From the NCBI GenBank assembly GCA_965153455.1, contig OZ234496.1:14376304-14440303 (forward strand): a DNA stretch of 64,000 nucleotides, read 5' to 3'. The notes under the pieces were generated by a model. The model had not been told where the DNA came from, searched no databases, and saw only the letters and a program-made list of their open reading frames with translations. Every line of letters starts with the position of its first letter. Positions within the stretch are counted from its first letter, which is position 1. The position numbers and the translations under genes were made by a program. Shown here piece after piece: positions 24,946 to 37,854 of this stretch. This DNA comes from Sphagnum compactum (taxonomy: Eukaryota > Bryophyta > Sphagnopsida > Sphagnales).

Positions 24946-25497
24946 ACTTTTAGATGGAGTTTTTCAATCCCCCTGTGCAAAGTGCAAGGAGCTTTTGATT
25001 GTCTAATTTATGGATTCATATAAAGTGTCTAGTTCTCGATTTTGAAAGGAACTTTTTGGCTTGGGCTAAATTGGGGGAAAGAATCCAATAAAAACCTATG
25101 TCCAAAACCATCACACGAAAGACAAAAGGGAAGGCCAAAGAAAGGTCAAAATATGCATAGCCTGCAGGAACCAAAGAAGGGAAAGAGACTAGCTGTGTCT
25201 CTCTCTTGTGGTAAGAACTTTTGGTTTCATTTTTTGTTTTAGTTTGAGAGCACCTTTGGTGTGTGATTCTGAGTACGAGTTTTTTAGATTTACAAAACTT
25301 TAAGTTTCAGAAACTTCCCCAAAAATAATTCCGAACCCAACTCAGTTTAAGACTGGGTTTGGTTCCATTATTTGTAATACTATTTTTGACTAACTAGTGC
25401 ACACTGCTCAATAGGAAAGATTGTGTCTTAATATTATTACATGTAGTCAATTAAGAATTAACTTAGAACCTATGGTCTAGATATCACAAAAACCTAA

Positions 25498-25610
25498 TTG
25501 AGAACGGAGACGCCAACGCTATTACAAACCCTAACATTTCTATAAAACCCTTATCAAGAACGTAGACCTGAAACTTGGCAACACTTTACAAACCCTAACA
25601 TTTCTAGATG
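25498..25610 (+). repeat. Two imperfect ~55-bp tandem units
   Basis: Both halves read GAGAACGGAGACGCC / AAGAACGTAGACCTG followed by ACAAACCCTAACATTTCTA. There are indels between the copies. Confidence 0.6.
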
Positions 25611-25974
25611 CATTTTCCAACTCACAACCTCCTCCTCAGATTAAGAGAGAGGAGGGTCCTGCCACATTATTTGTGCTATGTGTTTTTGGTTTGTTTCCAA
25701 CTACCGAATGCTTGGGGGAATTGCATTGGTGACTTACCCCATGGTTGCATGTTTCTAATTTATGTTTTGGAGATAGCAACTTGCTATGCAACTCTCAGTG
25801 TTCTCTTCCTGTAAGTACTTGACTTGTGGTGGTCTGGATTTAGGGGTTCACCGATGTCATTGGAAAACATTTTTCCTTAGTACATACGTATTCCTGCATA
25901 AGGAAATCAAATCAACAGCCCAAGTGGTTGAGACTTGAAACCCATGGCTCATTTTTTAACACCACACACAAATT

Positions 25975-26330
25975 GGCCAGGGTGAACCAGCACCCACCAG
26001 TGCACCCACGTGGATGGATGGTGCAATGATAGGATTCTCTTTTCTATCCCTGTGCCATCCCAGGTTCACTTTTTTTTCTTTGCCCTTTCTCAGCCCTGAT
26101 CTCAGTTTTTTTTCGCAACTTTATTTTCTCCCTACCCCCTTCCCAGTTTTTTTTTCCCGTAATCTCTGTTTTTTTTTTTGGAACTTTATTTTCTCTCCGG
26201 CCCCCCACCTGGTTTCCTTTTTTCTTTTTTGCTTTTGAAACTTTTCCCACCCACCCACCTACTAGCCCCCACTGTCCCCCACTGACCTACTCACCTATAT
26301 ATTTAAATTAAAAGTTGACTCGTCCCCATC
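25975..26330 (+). repeat. Dispersed repeat, shared head, pyrimidine-rich body
   Basis: The copy starts GGCCAGGGTGAACCAGCACC, then CACCAGTGCACCCACGTGG and GGATGGTGCAATGATAGG, then a long CT-rich body with TATCCCTGTGCCATCCCAGG, ending GACCTACTCACCTATATATT. The same order of blocks is present inverted at 44405-44675. This copy is longer because a pyrimidine-rich segment (about 26125-26210) appears duplicated. Confidence 0.8.
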
Positions 26331-26699
26331 TACCTACTCACCTATTAATTTTAAATGTGTTACGCTCATCCCCACCCATCTACCCAAACCCTCATTTAAG
26401 CATGGAGACCAAAACAAGGTGGCAATTGAAACCACATATATCCCCCATGCTCATGTCTCTGAGTCTTAGCAAGGTGAACAAGGGGATATGCAAACTCCAA
26501 TCAAGTGGAACATCTCCAAGAATTTGTCCCCTCAAGAAGATGTAAAAAATTGACAATGAAAAATCACCTTGGGCATACTTGGTATGGTTTCAAAACCTAT
26601 AAACCTTTTCCATTGGTCATTTTTGCAAGTTCTAAGGTTAATCATTATTGTGTCTTTTGATTTGATTGAGTGGAAACTATGTTTTGTAAGAATGAATGT

Positions 26700-29010
26700 G
26701 GTTATGGGCCGGAAGACCACTACGAAACCCCAACCACATGAGATCAATCAAGTGTGGTTGTTTAGCCCATTTTTCCATCAAGAGGCTTTACACACTGCCA
26801 TATGTGGTGGAAATCATTTTTTACCATCAGATTCACACTTAGGCCAATGGAGATCCTACTCACGGTGCATATGACCTAGGGTCCACATCACGGATGTCGG
26901 CGTATGTTCCATGCATGTCTCACAAGTTGAAGGAGTTTATATGAACCCAATTAGGGTTAGGGTACATCATGAAACAAATTTATGACAAGCACAAAGAAAT
27001 TTGGTGGGCACAAGCAAATACGGGTCAACAAATGATCCGAAATGATTTCCTTCGACTCTAAGATATTTCCTACTTAGACTACTTAAACTGTAAACACAAG
27101 AAGGGCATTTGGCATTTGAAAAAAAACCCAATGCTTTCCATTCAATCATGGGTTTGTGTTCATTGTGATGATGTTTTTTATTTCCAGGATGCAAGTGAGG
27201 TGAATGGGATTCAAGCCCCTTTCACCATAGGGATCTAGACACCTACATAGCTTCAAGCCATGCTCCAATTCGATCACAATGGGCTTATTTCTATGGATTC
27301 CACGTTTGGCATCAATGATATGAAGACTTGGTGGAATGGTTGAATGCCCCGTGGGCAAAGCTTCTTTTTCATATGCCACATTGGAAAACATCATGTTTTA
27401 TTATGGATGATGCCCCACAAGAATTCCGAGCATTGTGGTAGGTTGTACATTGATTTTTTATTTTTTGTTGCATTGTCTTGTGTTTTGGTACTATGTTAAC
27501 ATGGGGATTCCATAACATATTTATTGTTCATCATAGGCACACTGATGTTGGGTGTACCATGGCAGGATTGTGTGGAGTCGAAATCTTGTTCCAATTTTTC
27601 TTTGTGCATGGCATGTGTTGAAAGCATGGCACTTGCAGTCCATGGAAAAAATCAAGGATTCAGAAGTGAAGTGTGCAGTACTTGATCGCCTCCACATGGT
27701 GATGTTCATGTCCATCAACCCAAATGAAACCACTGATGATTTCAAAGCACATGGGAAGGAGATGGTGGTGGAGAATTTTGATAACTTACAACTTGGTGTT
27801 GTTTGGACAAGATAATTTTGGGCTTATTATTGCCAAGTCGGTCAGTAAAAGGTCCCCCTTCCAAGTATGGCATGTTTTAAAACCTTTTTGTTATGGATGC
27901 ATTGGAAGTTGCATGTTCACTTTTCACACATATTCGAATCACATCATGGGTTGAAAGTATGTTGTGCATGTTCGTGCAAAGCTTCAGATGGTTGGGCTTC
28001 GTCAGGTGCCACACTCAAATCAAGACACACAATATAACATAGAGTCTTATCACGGGGCTTTGAAACATTGGTTTTCTTTTGAAACCAAAGGTTTGAGGGG
28101 GCGCTACATCGACTAGTTAGTGTGAAGGCTAACCAGAACAATGGCACGACATTATATGCACCAAGCTGAGATGAAAAGGCAAGGGTTCATAAAAAACAAG
28201 TTCTTGACATGACTTCTGGTGGCAAATGTTGACAAAACTAGTCGAATTCCACACAACAATGTGATCTCACCTACCTTTGAGGGGGATGACTGTGATGATG
28301 TTTGGCGAGTGCGAAGCCAACACCATCCTAGTGTTACTTACAAGATTCATGCCCACCGAATATGCAAGTTGCACTTGCGAATGAGCATTGTGAAACAACT
28401 TTTGTAAGCATCAAAGTGTTATTTTATTGACATGTATTGATTTTAAAATGGAGAATATCATTGAATGTTGCAACATGTATTATGGAACTCACAGTGGTAG
28501 TTTGGAATGCATGTTTGTTGACCCGACATATTTACAATTAGATGATGGTGTGTTCGACGATGAGGATTGCAACCAAAATCCAATTGATGAGGTCAACATT
28601 GTTGACATGGGGGGGGGGGGCTTACTACCATGGATGAGGATAATTGTTTTGATAATGTCAATGTGCTAAAAGATTCATCCACACCTTGGATCGAACCCTA
28701 GCCCACTTACATGAAACAATGGTCGAGATCATTACAGAGTGTACCGCAGGTGCAAGCGTCAAATTATGCAACCATGCACCATCATTTCTTTGAGGGATTG
28801 CATCAAACATTCACCACCTTCATTTGGCTCAAATCAATGAATCCATGCACCCGAGAATGGTATTTCATCGGATGGATGATGACTATGGGAACTCCATCAA
28901 TCGAGTGAAGGATTGGCACGAAACAATGATGGAACACTTAAATACCCATAAAAAAAGACTAGGGAATAAAAAAAGGTTTATCACGTACCCATATTCGAAC
29001 TTAATATATG
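26700..29010 (+). pseudogene. MULE transposase relic with SWIM zinc finger (FAR1/FHY3-like)
   Basis: Shifting between frames recovers an ordered transposase. Blocks are FPSTLRYFLLRLLKL near 27045; ISMDSTFGIND (first catalytic Asp region) near 27280; CFIMDDAPQEFRALW near 27400; LVPIFLCAWHVLKAWHLQSM near 27585; ESYHGALKHWFSFETKGLRG near 28042; ARHYMHQAEMKRQGF near 28145. A SWIM finger near 28355-28400 has Cys-Thr-Cys-Glu, two stops, then FCKH. A C-terminal part follows (ECMFVDPTYLQLDDGVFDDE near 28505). Many stops and frameshifts make it non-functional. The 5' limit and the element ends were not found. MULE transposases of this type are the source of plant FAR1/FHY3 regulators. The alternative of a decayed FAR1 gene is less likely given the repeat-rich setting. 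Confidence 0.75.
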
Positions 29011-29089
29011 TATGACCCAATTTTCATTTATATTTAACCCTTTACACATTAGTACAAAAGCAGGGTGTAGTTTACTAGCCTAAATCACT

Positions 29090-30310
29090 ATGGGACCTTA
29101 AAAGTGAAATAAGTTCATTGCACTTTAGTGATTCCACTATGGTCAAAGTTATTTCACTATAATATCACTATGTAAACATTGTGTTTCCAATATTAATTGA
29201 CATAATTCACTATTATAATTTACTATGGTAAATAAGTTTATTTTTATGTTGTTTTAAATACCATATGCTACTTTATGATATGTCTTATATTATTTTAAAC
29301 TACCTTAGTTATTCTACCTTATACCTTGAGTTATTATAAGTTATTATAAATTATTATTCCCTAAATTATTATACATTATTTTATTTTAAAATATCATAGT
29401 TAGCTTATGATAGGTTTTTATTTTACATTATCTTAAATTAAATTATTCAACTAACCTTAGGTTATACCTTAGGTTATTTTATTTTAAATTAATATATGTT
29501 ATTTCAAGTTATACTTTAAATTATTCAAAGTCATTCTATTCTATGTTATTATAAGTTATTTTATCCTAAATATAACAATTTAAAATAATCTAAATATATA
29601 TATAATGACCTAAGGTAAAATAACCTAGAATAGCCAATAATAGCCTATGGAAATAATTTAAATAATTTACAATAAAATAACTACCAATTACCTATGATAA
29701 TATAGCCTAGAATATCCAACAATAGTTTATAATATAATAACCACCAATAGTTACAATATAACTTAGAATAACAAAAAATAATCACTAATAGAATATCCAC
29801 TAATAGTCATTAATAAAACAACCACTAATAACCACCAATAAAATAGCCATCAATAGCCACCAATAAGATAACCATTAATGGCCTAAATAGAATAACCAAT
29901 AATAACCATTAATAGAATAGCCACCAATAGCCACCAATAGCCACTAATAGAATAGCCACAAATAACTTATTGTAATATATCTTATAATAGCTAATAATAT
30001 CATAATGTGAAATAGACTTCAAAATAACCAATAATAGCCTCACATAGTTGAAAATAGCCTAAGATGAAATAGTTTAAAATAACCAAAAATAACTTATAAT
30101 AACTACAAATAATCTAAAATGAAATAGCCTACAATAACAAAAAATAACTTACAATAGTTGAAAATAACCTAAGGTGAAATAATCTAAAATAGCCAAAAAT
30201 AATTTAAAATAACCATAAATAGCCACAATAGCCATATATAATGTAAGGTGAAATAACTTAGAATAATGAAAAGTAGCCCTAGAATAGTTAAAAATAGCTT
30301 AACATAGGTA
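29090..30310. repeat. AT-rich degenerate foldback block of TTATTTTA/AATAGCCA words
   Basis: The left part (to about 29585) is built from TTATTTTAAA, TTAGGTTATT and TTATTATAAG words. The right part is built from the complementary set: AATAACCTAAGGTGAAATA, AATAGCCACCAATAG and AAAATAACC. The strand switch lies near 29585-29600 in a TATATATATA patch. Copies are short (about 12-20 bases) and diverged. No coding frame survives. Confidence 0.75.
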
Positions 30311-32189
30311 ATATTATTATATTAGCAAAAAAATTATCCATTTATTAATCTTTTTTTTTTTCAAAATAATGGTCATTGAAATGTTATTGAATAGTGATAT
30401 TCAAAAAAAAATTGTTCAAATGATTTTACATTTTCAAAAGGAAATAAATGTAATTATGAACAAAATTGGAAAAACTTTTTAATTAAACTTTAATCATTTC
30501 ATTTTGACAAAATCTCAATAAAATATGAATTTTCAAAGTTTATGTTTTTGTAATGTTTAAAGTGAAGGATTTGATAAATAAAATACAATGTAATACATTA
30601 TCACAATAAGTGTCGCAACCCTAACATTTGGTTCGCGACTAAGTGTGAAGTCCAAGGGCCCATGAAGTCGAGAGTGTGTTTAAGTGTGAAACACACTCTC
30701 ACAAATGGGGGAGAGTACAATGGTTGAATCCTAATGACTCTTAAGTGCACTCCCACTTTGAGAGTTGCACTCGTGCAGGAGTTATGAATGTTTAGAGCCT
30801 TTGTTAAAAAGGCAAACAAGCACCAAATTAAACCCCTAGGACGCCATTAGAAAGGTCTTGAAGCATAGATGCTTGAAGTGCCCTCACATTATTCATTTAG
30901 ACCTGATTTGCATGAGTTATGATCAAAAGAAAGGGCAGGAGTCAAATTGGAAATTTGACTCCCGACCACAAATCCCTTGAAAGCAGGGGTCAAATAAGGT
31001 CCGATTGGAGTGTGCTATACATTATTAGAAAGATATTTTCAAGGGCTATAAAATATTGTCCTCACACTCTAAAAAATAACTTGAATAAAAAAAATATGAA
31101 TGTCTAAAGTTTTGGGACAACAAGAGTCCTAGTTTTGGACTTGGGAGTCCTGGGGAAAAGTGACATTTGGATGTAGTCCCCACAAAAGGCACATAGTATA
31201 TTATGGGGAAGGGAGTGGTGCCTCCTCCCAAAGGTTGCGAGCTATGTGAAACTTGTGCTTAAGGTTGTCCCTACTAAGTTCGCCACACCACTTCCATTCA
31301 ACTTGCATTAATCACCTTTTTTTCTTGGTTGTGCAGGTTGATCTCATCTTGAACTCTAGCTTGTGAATTCATCCTAGTCCCATCCCAGAGCTCCAGCACA
31401 CCCTCCTACCCCCAAAGTGTTGTGAATTAAGGAATGTGCCCCAATTGTCTTCTTTTTCCATTGTTTCGTTCTAGGACCCACCTTTCGGTCTCTTAAGGAG
31501 TTTAGAGGCGCGTCAACAAGTGTGATGGTTTGATGGTAGGGGTGTTTGGCTTTATCCTAGAAGTCAAAGGATCAAACTTCACAAATGGTGTGTTTGTGGT
31601 CAATAGTGGTAAGTTGATCGAATATTTTCTTATGTAGTTTCTTAAAATAGGTGTATACTTAGGTTGATTACATGGCCTATGTACCTAAGCTAGGTTTTTA
31701 AGAAGTGACATGTGTCAATAATTCATAGGGTAAAAAATCATGAAATTATCAACAATATTAAATGTTACATTGAATATTAAATAATTTAAATTTAATTGAT
31801 TTCCATGTTGCCTAGTTAATTAATTAGCAAGTGGACCAATTCATTATCCATAGCAATTGGTCCCCATTCATTGAAGGGTTAACCAATTTCACCATGGTAA
31901 AAATGTCCAAATTCATCAAAATCTAATGAAACTTGAAATGAACTATGACGCATTTTGGTGGAGTGACACCTTTCACCAAATCAAATTGAATTATGCACAA
32001 TTTGCATTGGAAAAAAAACTCCAACGCATGCGTTAAAATAATATCCAAATGATTAAATAACCGATAGTGTGTTAATGAATATGTGTTAATCACAACTAGA
32101 TGTGATTAATATAAAAATTTAAAACTCTAAGTAATCCACAAAACAATGAAAGTTTCTTACTTGTAAAGATCCAATTCATCTACAATACC
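30311..32189. other. Gene-free stretch
   Basis: No gene supported; only short chance frames and AT-rich DNA. Confidence 0.5.
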
Positions 32190-32850
32190 CCATGTTGTGT
32201 AATCCAAAAATGTGCAATAGCCCTTTTTGGGTATCCAAGAAATGATTTGGGGCCAGCCAACTATCGTTGGACACTATGAAGGGTATTGCATAACCAAACC
32301 AAAACCTAAATGGATAGTAATACCCACATTGGGGTACTTTGTACAATGTGTTGATTAATTTTGGCCTACACTATCAAAAGGGTATTGTTCATGACCAGAA
32401 GGATGGAGTGAAATTACATTACCCCTCTCAAGGTATCCCAAAAATGCCTTGGGGTTAATCACATATATTTTGACAATTAACATGGTATTGCATAACCTTA
32501 CCAAAACTTAGAAAGAAATCAATACCCTAATTGAGGTATTTTGTAAAACACTATGGGCTAAATCATTTTTCGCCTAAGGTATTAGAGGGGTATTACTCAT
32601 GGCTAAAACAATGGAATGAAATTGCAATACCTTCGTCCGGTATCCCAAAAATGTTTTTTGGTCAATTACATATTTTTAACACTATGTGGGGTATTACATA
32701 AACCTACCAAAACCTACAAGTAAAACCACATGGGTTGAATCATTTCCGCTTAATTCATGAAAGGGGTATTGCTCATGTCTAGAAAGCTTCAATTACGTTG
32801 TAATACCCCACTTGGGGTCTCCCAAAATGCCATACATATTGATTCAAGTA
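32190..32850 (+). repeat. Tandem ~200-bp 'GGGTATTGCATAACC' units
   Basis: GGGTATTGCATAACCAAACC (about 32280), GGTATTGCATAACCTTACC (about 32485) and GGGTATTACATAAACCTACC (about 32690) recur every 200-207 bases. Each is followed by AAAACCTA and a GGTATTGTTCATGACC-type inner box. About 3.3 units are present. Confidence 0.75.
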
Positions 32851-32854
32851 AATG

Positions 32855-35700
32855 AAGGTAAGGCAAAGTTGGACACATTGATGGTAAAAGGTGATGCAAA
32901 AACTTGAACAAAATTATAGAAATCAAAGGTAAGATTTATTGCTGAATGTTAGAATTCAAGTTTTGTGGAAAATAAAAATAAATAAAAGTTCCTTATTTAA
33001 TAAGATTTGAATTATCTTTCTCAAAAAATAAAATAAAATCACATGATCTTCTACTTTTTTAAATTGTTCACATAATAATGAAAAATAATATATCTTCCAT
33101 ATATTAACCTTGAAAATTATGTTTAATTTTTTTTTTGACATATAACGAATAATTATAATGAAAAACTTCTCACTTAAAGTAGACTGTGACCAATATTTAC
33201 ACCTAAAATAGGATAAGAATTCATTAATATATATATAATATGTAAATTTAATAATCAAATTAAATATATATTTAATATAATCTCTTCCCATTATTATGTA
33301 TAGTGCAATTTGTTTATGATGTTTTATATTTTTTAATATAAAAATATATCCAAAAGATTATTTATTAATTATGTTTATTTAATTAATGCATGTAATCAAA
33401 TATTTATTCTATTTAAATTGAATTTTAGGGAATAACATATCAAATAATGCCATTAATGATCATTAATTTTGTCACATGTCTTTTATTAAACCTAAAACAC
33501 ATGTGAAGTTTATTTGAATAAATGAATGGTTAATTATGATTCAAAAAATATAAATGGTGCATAATCTATCAATTGTTAGTTTTTAAAATATTTTAATTAA
33601 AATAATAATATAATTAATTAATATGTGAAATTATAATTTTTTTTGCATTTCTAAAGATATAATATTTGCCTAATTGTTTTAACTTGGTAAAATTTTAATT
33701 AAACATTAAATATAGTTTAAAAACGTTCTCAACATCAGAGATGACAATAATTCACTAGTGGACCAATGCAAATTGGTTAATATATGTAAATGAAGGTATT
33801 GTAAAATTAAAACATTGATGGTACAAGGTTTATTTGAACAAAGTTTATAAGTGTAATTATAATACTCTCATTATGTTTTCATAATGTCATTAACCATGAA
33901 ATATACCAAGTTTTTTTTCTCATACTTATTCCATGTTCAATATATCATGTCATGTCCATATTATAACAAATAAACAAGTGTATTGCGAAATTGGCCACAT
34001 TGATGGTATTGAGCAAAATGTTGAAGTGTAAATGCAATATGTTCATTACTTTATGATAAGTCCATTGACCATGAAACATAAGAATAAAGTTTTTTAAATC
34101 GCTATTAATTGATGGTGGTGGTGTAGTTAAGAAAAGTAAGTCCTTCTCTACAGTGCAAGTTTTTTCAAAATCAAATGTGTTTTTTTTTAAAGTTCAAACT
34201 AAAATCTAGTTCTCAAAAATATTATCTTTGTGATTTTTGTGATTTATTATCTATTATTTGTGAGCATGAAGATTGGATGACTTGCTCTTGATTACAGTTA
34301 GTGTTTTTGTTTCTTGTTTTGAACAGGCACATTGGATATATGTTAAGATGGACATTTTTCATAGGTGTGGATGCAAGTGTAGACAACGGATGAATTGCCA
34401 ACTGCAACAAAAGTTCGTAGCCAAGGTTGTCCAATTGATTAAAATGTTGACATTGACGAAGGTAAATAACTTAACGTAGCATAATTAATTGGTTAGTAAG
34501 TTACTTGTTACATATAATTATAATGTTTATTCATTTTAATACATATAATGTTTTAATATTTCTTTAAAATAAAATAAAAAATTTATTAAAATTTTATATT
34601 AAATGTAATTCTAATATATATAAACCCATTGTTATGTATAGTGTAATTTGTTTATGGTTTTTTTAATTTTCAAAGAAAATTAAAATTTCCGAAAAATAAG
34701 TTAGTAACATTGTATATTTTATTAATGCATGCAATTGAATACTAATTCAATGTAAATTTTTTTTATGAATAATTTAATTTTTGTTTGAATATTTGGCTTC
34801 AATAATGACCCAATTCTGTCCTTTTTTTAGAACATAAAAAGTTTGTTCAACAAGAACCTTAACTTCCTTCAATCAAGGTTTAGGGTTTAGTAATAAGGGT
34901 TTTACTTGAATTTTAAAACATAAGTACCTATTATTATGTATGTATGGCCAGTGTAATTTTTAACTCTATGTAAAATTTATTTATAATAAATGAAATAATG
35001 ATATAATTAATTTTTTAATGTGTGGATTTATCAAAAAAATTACATTCTTAAATATATAATACCTTAATAAAAAATTATGTTAGAAATTTTAAATAAACAT
35101 GAAATATAGTGGAAAGACATTTTCAAATTCATAAATGGACCAATGCAAAATCATTGGTATATGTACATGAGGGTATTACAATATTGGTCACATTGATGGT
35201 ATAAGTTACTTCAATAAAGTTTTGATGTGTAACTGTAATACCCTCATTTTAATGATTGTTTCATTACCTTTTAGCATCAATGTGACTAACTTGACAATAC
35301 CTTCATTTATACCATGGTTTAGGATATTGACACAATATGGTGCATGTATTGTATTGCTTCTAGGTTTTACTAGGGCTATACAATACCCCTCCAAGTTTCA
35401 AGGTGAATGGAAATATCCCAAGATCATACTGGTATTGCATTTAAACTCCATGACTTTGTTCAAGTGAACCTTCTAACATCAATGTGAAAAACTTTGCAAT
35501 ACCTTCATTTTCTTAAATCAATATGTCTGACATCATATAATGAACATGGAATAAACATTTTTAAAAACATTATTTTGTTTCATGGTTTACAATATTATTG
35601 CAAAATGATGCGGGTATTGTTTACCTTTTAGGTTTTGCTAGGGCTACGCAATACCTTTCCAAATTCAAAAAGATATGTTATGGGATACCCTATGAAAGGT
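32855..35700 (+). repeat. ~2.8-kb AT-rich repeat, copy 1
   Basis: This stretch is repeated inverted at 41770-44400. Shared landmarks in order are ACATTGATGGTA, TGTTAGAATTC, CACATGATCTTCTACTTTTT and TTGACATATAA on the left; ATGCATGCAATTGAATACTA and the TATATTTTATTAATGCATGC region in the middle (34710-34745); and AATATGTCTGACATCATATA, AATGATGCGGGTATTGTTTA on the right (35519-35620). It has no long frame. Internal near-copies of GGTATT..AAAATT..CATTGATGGTA occur at 33790, 33980 and 35170. Confidence 0.75.
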
Positions 35701-36330
35701 AATGCATGTGAATTGAGTAATTCTAGACATGAACAATACCCCTCCGATAGCCTGAACCAAAATAATTGAACCCATGGTGTTTGCAAATTACCCCAAATAA
35801 AATATTGTTTTCCTTATAGGTTTTGGTCTAGCTATGTAGTACCCCTCTAAGTTTTAATAGATATGTGATGGAGCCCAAACAATTTCTAATATACCTTAAG
35901 AGAGGTGTTACACATGCATTGAGTAATTTTGGGCACAAACAATACCCCCCCAATAACCTAGACCAATATAATATCAATCCATAGTGTTTATAAATTATTT
36001 TCATGAAGGTATTGCATTCTTTTTAGGTTTTGTTTGGGCAATGCAATACTCCTCCAAAAGCCCATGGTGTTTGTAGATTACCCCAAATAGGGTGTTGCTT
36101 TCCTTCTAGGTTTTGGTATGGCTATGCAATACCCCTCCAAGAATCTTTAGATATGTTATGGAGCTAAAGGATTTTGAATATACCCTAAAAGGGGTATTAC
36201 ATGTGCATTGAGTAATTATGGGCACAATCAATACCCCTCCAATAGCCTGGACCAAAATAATTCAATCCATGGTGTTTATAGAGTACTCTCACGAGGGTAT
36301 TGCTTTCCTTTTAAGTTTGAACTTCTTATT
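35300..36330 (-). repeat. 'GGTATTGC' tandem units, opposite orientation
   Basis: TAGGTTTTACTAGGGCTATA (about 35361), TAGGTTTTGCTAGGGCTACG (about 35630), TAGGTTTTGGTCTAGCTATG (about 35817), TAGGTTTTGTTTGGGCAATG (about 36023) and TAGGTTTTGGTATGGCTATG (about 36105) are followed by CAATACCCCTCCAA. These are the reverse complement of the 32190-32850 units. Spacing is irregular, with about 190-205 bases between most full units. Confidence 0.7.
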
Positions 36331-36669
36331 TTTGGGGGTAAATAAAGGTTTTTTGGTTTGACTGCAAGACTAGAATCAAAATTTTGATAATTTCATCAAA
36401 CATACATATAAGAAAATGTGAGAATGTATTTTTAATTATGAACACAAGATGATGTAACATGAAAATAAAATGTCTTAAATAAAAAAACATGGGTGACATG
36501 TGTTACAAAAATGTGCAAAAAATGACCAAGTCCAAAACAACCCCACCTTAAAATGGGGAACATGTCATAATGGTAAATAATGGTTGCCTCAAAGATAAAT
36601 TGCTACCTTAAATCTTGAAAACCAAAATAACACCCTAATCAAAATTGGTATTTAAATAATGGGCTATCT

Positions 36670-37555
36670 ATATCACTATTAGAGGGGGATGGGATCCCAT
36701 TGGCTTTCATGTACCACATTGATGCAACCTTTACATCATGGGCGTGTTGTCACATAAATACCCCGCGATTGGCCAATGTTGCATCCACAACATCGGTCAC
36801 AAACACCTCCCTAATGATGCCTCGAACCCTAAAACAAACAACACAATACAATAAAAAAAGCATATGAAACTTAAAATTTAGAATTCAAATAGAATTGAGT
36901 ATGGGATTGTTAAAAAACTATCGACCATGAATCATTTTTGAATCATGGTATTGCATAAGGAGGTCAATCTCTTTATGTTGGACCGTCTTATTTGATGCAG
37001 ATTTCAAGTTGTGCTCCATTCAAATGCCTTTGAACGCCTTTGCATACTTGGCTAGAGTTGCTCGAATCACAAGTGCAAGGTCCTCATCGCACTTTAACTT
37101 GGCCTTCACGTTGAGAGGGATGGCCCCCACACCCCATGCATCATGCCAAGAAGCCTAAAAATGTGGCTAAAGGTTAATTTAACAAGTGTGGATTCAGGAA
37201 CTTCAAGTATGTATTACAAATCAACCAGGAGCCTATCCCATTCCAAGTTTGCGTGCCTCCTAACTATAGCAATTGCCTTTTGCTCATTACGCTAAAACCG
37301 AGCCAAAAGGTTGTTCAAGACCCACGCATTCATGGTTGCGTGATCTTGATGCCTCATGCCCTTTTACTGAGTAGATGGGCATCCAGGCTTGCTCGGCTCC
37401 ATGGTCATATTGTGGTGTGCTCACAAATGTCGTACCAAATTATACTCGATTTATAAAATGCATCGCATCCATCAACCTTGTAAGCAAATTTGGGCCCATC
37501 CCTTGCCCAATGGACACCTTCTAGGGCAACCAAGGGAGGGGCAACCACATTTGAA
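36670..37555 (-). pseudogene. Decayed unrecognised gene
   Basis: Several long open blocks lie in one direction. The first, near 37400-37550, contains VAPPLVALEGVHWARDGPKF then AYKVDGCDAFYKSSIIWYD and ICEHTT. After a frameshift come TMEPSKPGCPST and WVLNNLLARF*RNEQKAIAIV then RRHANLEWDRLLVDL. Next is WHDAWGVGAIPLNVKAKLKC then DEDLALVIRATLAKYAKAFK (near 37000-37150) and HKEIDLLMQYHDSKMIHGR. A last block, VRGIIREVFVTDVVDATLAN (near 36780-36835), is preceded by an AT-rich gap ending TTTTAG that looks like a retained intron. Cys/His spacing (ICEH...GCP) hints at a zinc-finger region. Several stops and two frameshifts make it non-functional. I do not recognise the family; a transposon-encoded or captured gene is possible. 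Confidence 0.5.
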
Positions 37556-37854
37556 ATCAAAAATCAAAAACAAAAAACCTAATGTGAGACTTAATATGTT
37601 CCAACATTCTTTGTTTCTTTCAAGTTTGCATCTAACAACAACACAAACAACACAATATTATTTTAGTTCTTGGTTCATTTTCCATTTTCTTCTGTAGCAA
37701 AAGACAAGAAGAGGACTACCATCAGCTGCAGTAGAAGACAATAAGAATACAACCACCACCTATGTAATAAATCTTGAGTAGAGGACCACTAGCACTAGGA
37801 CTTGTAACACTGGAAAACAAAAACACAACCCTAAGACCTGGGAGATCCATCAAT

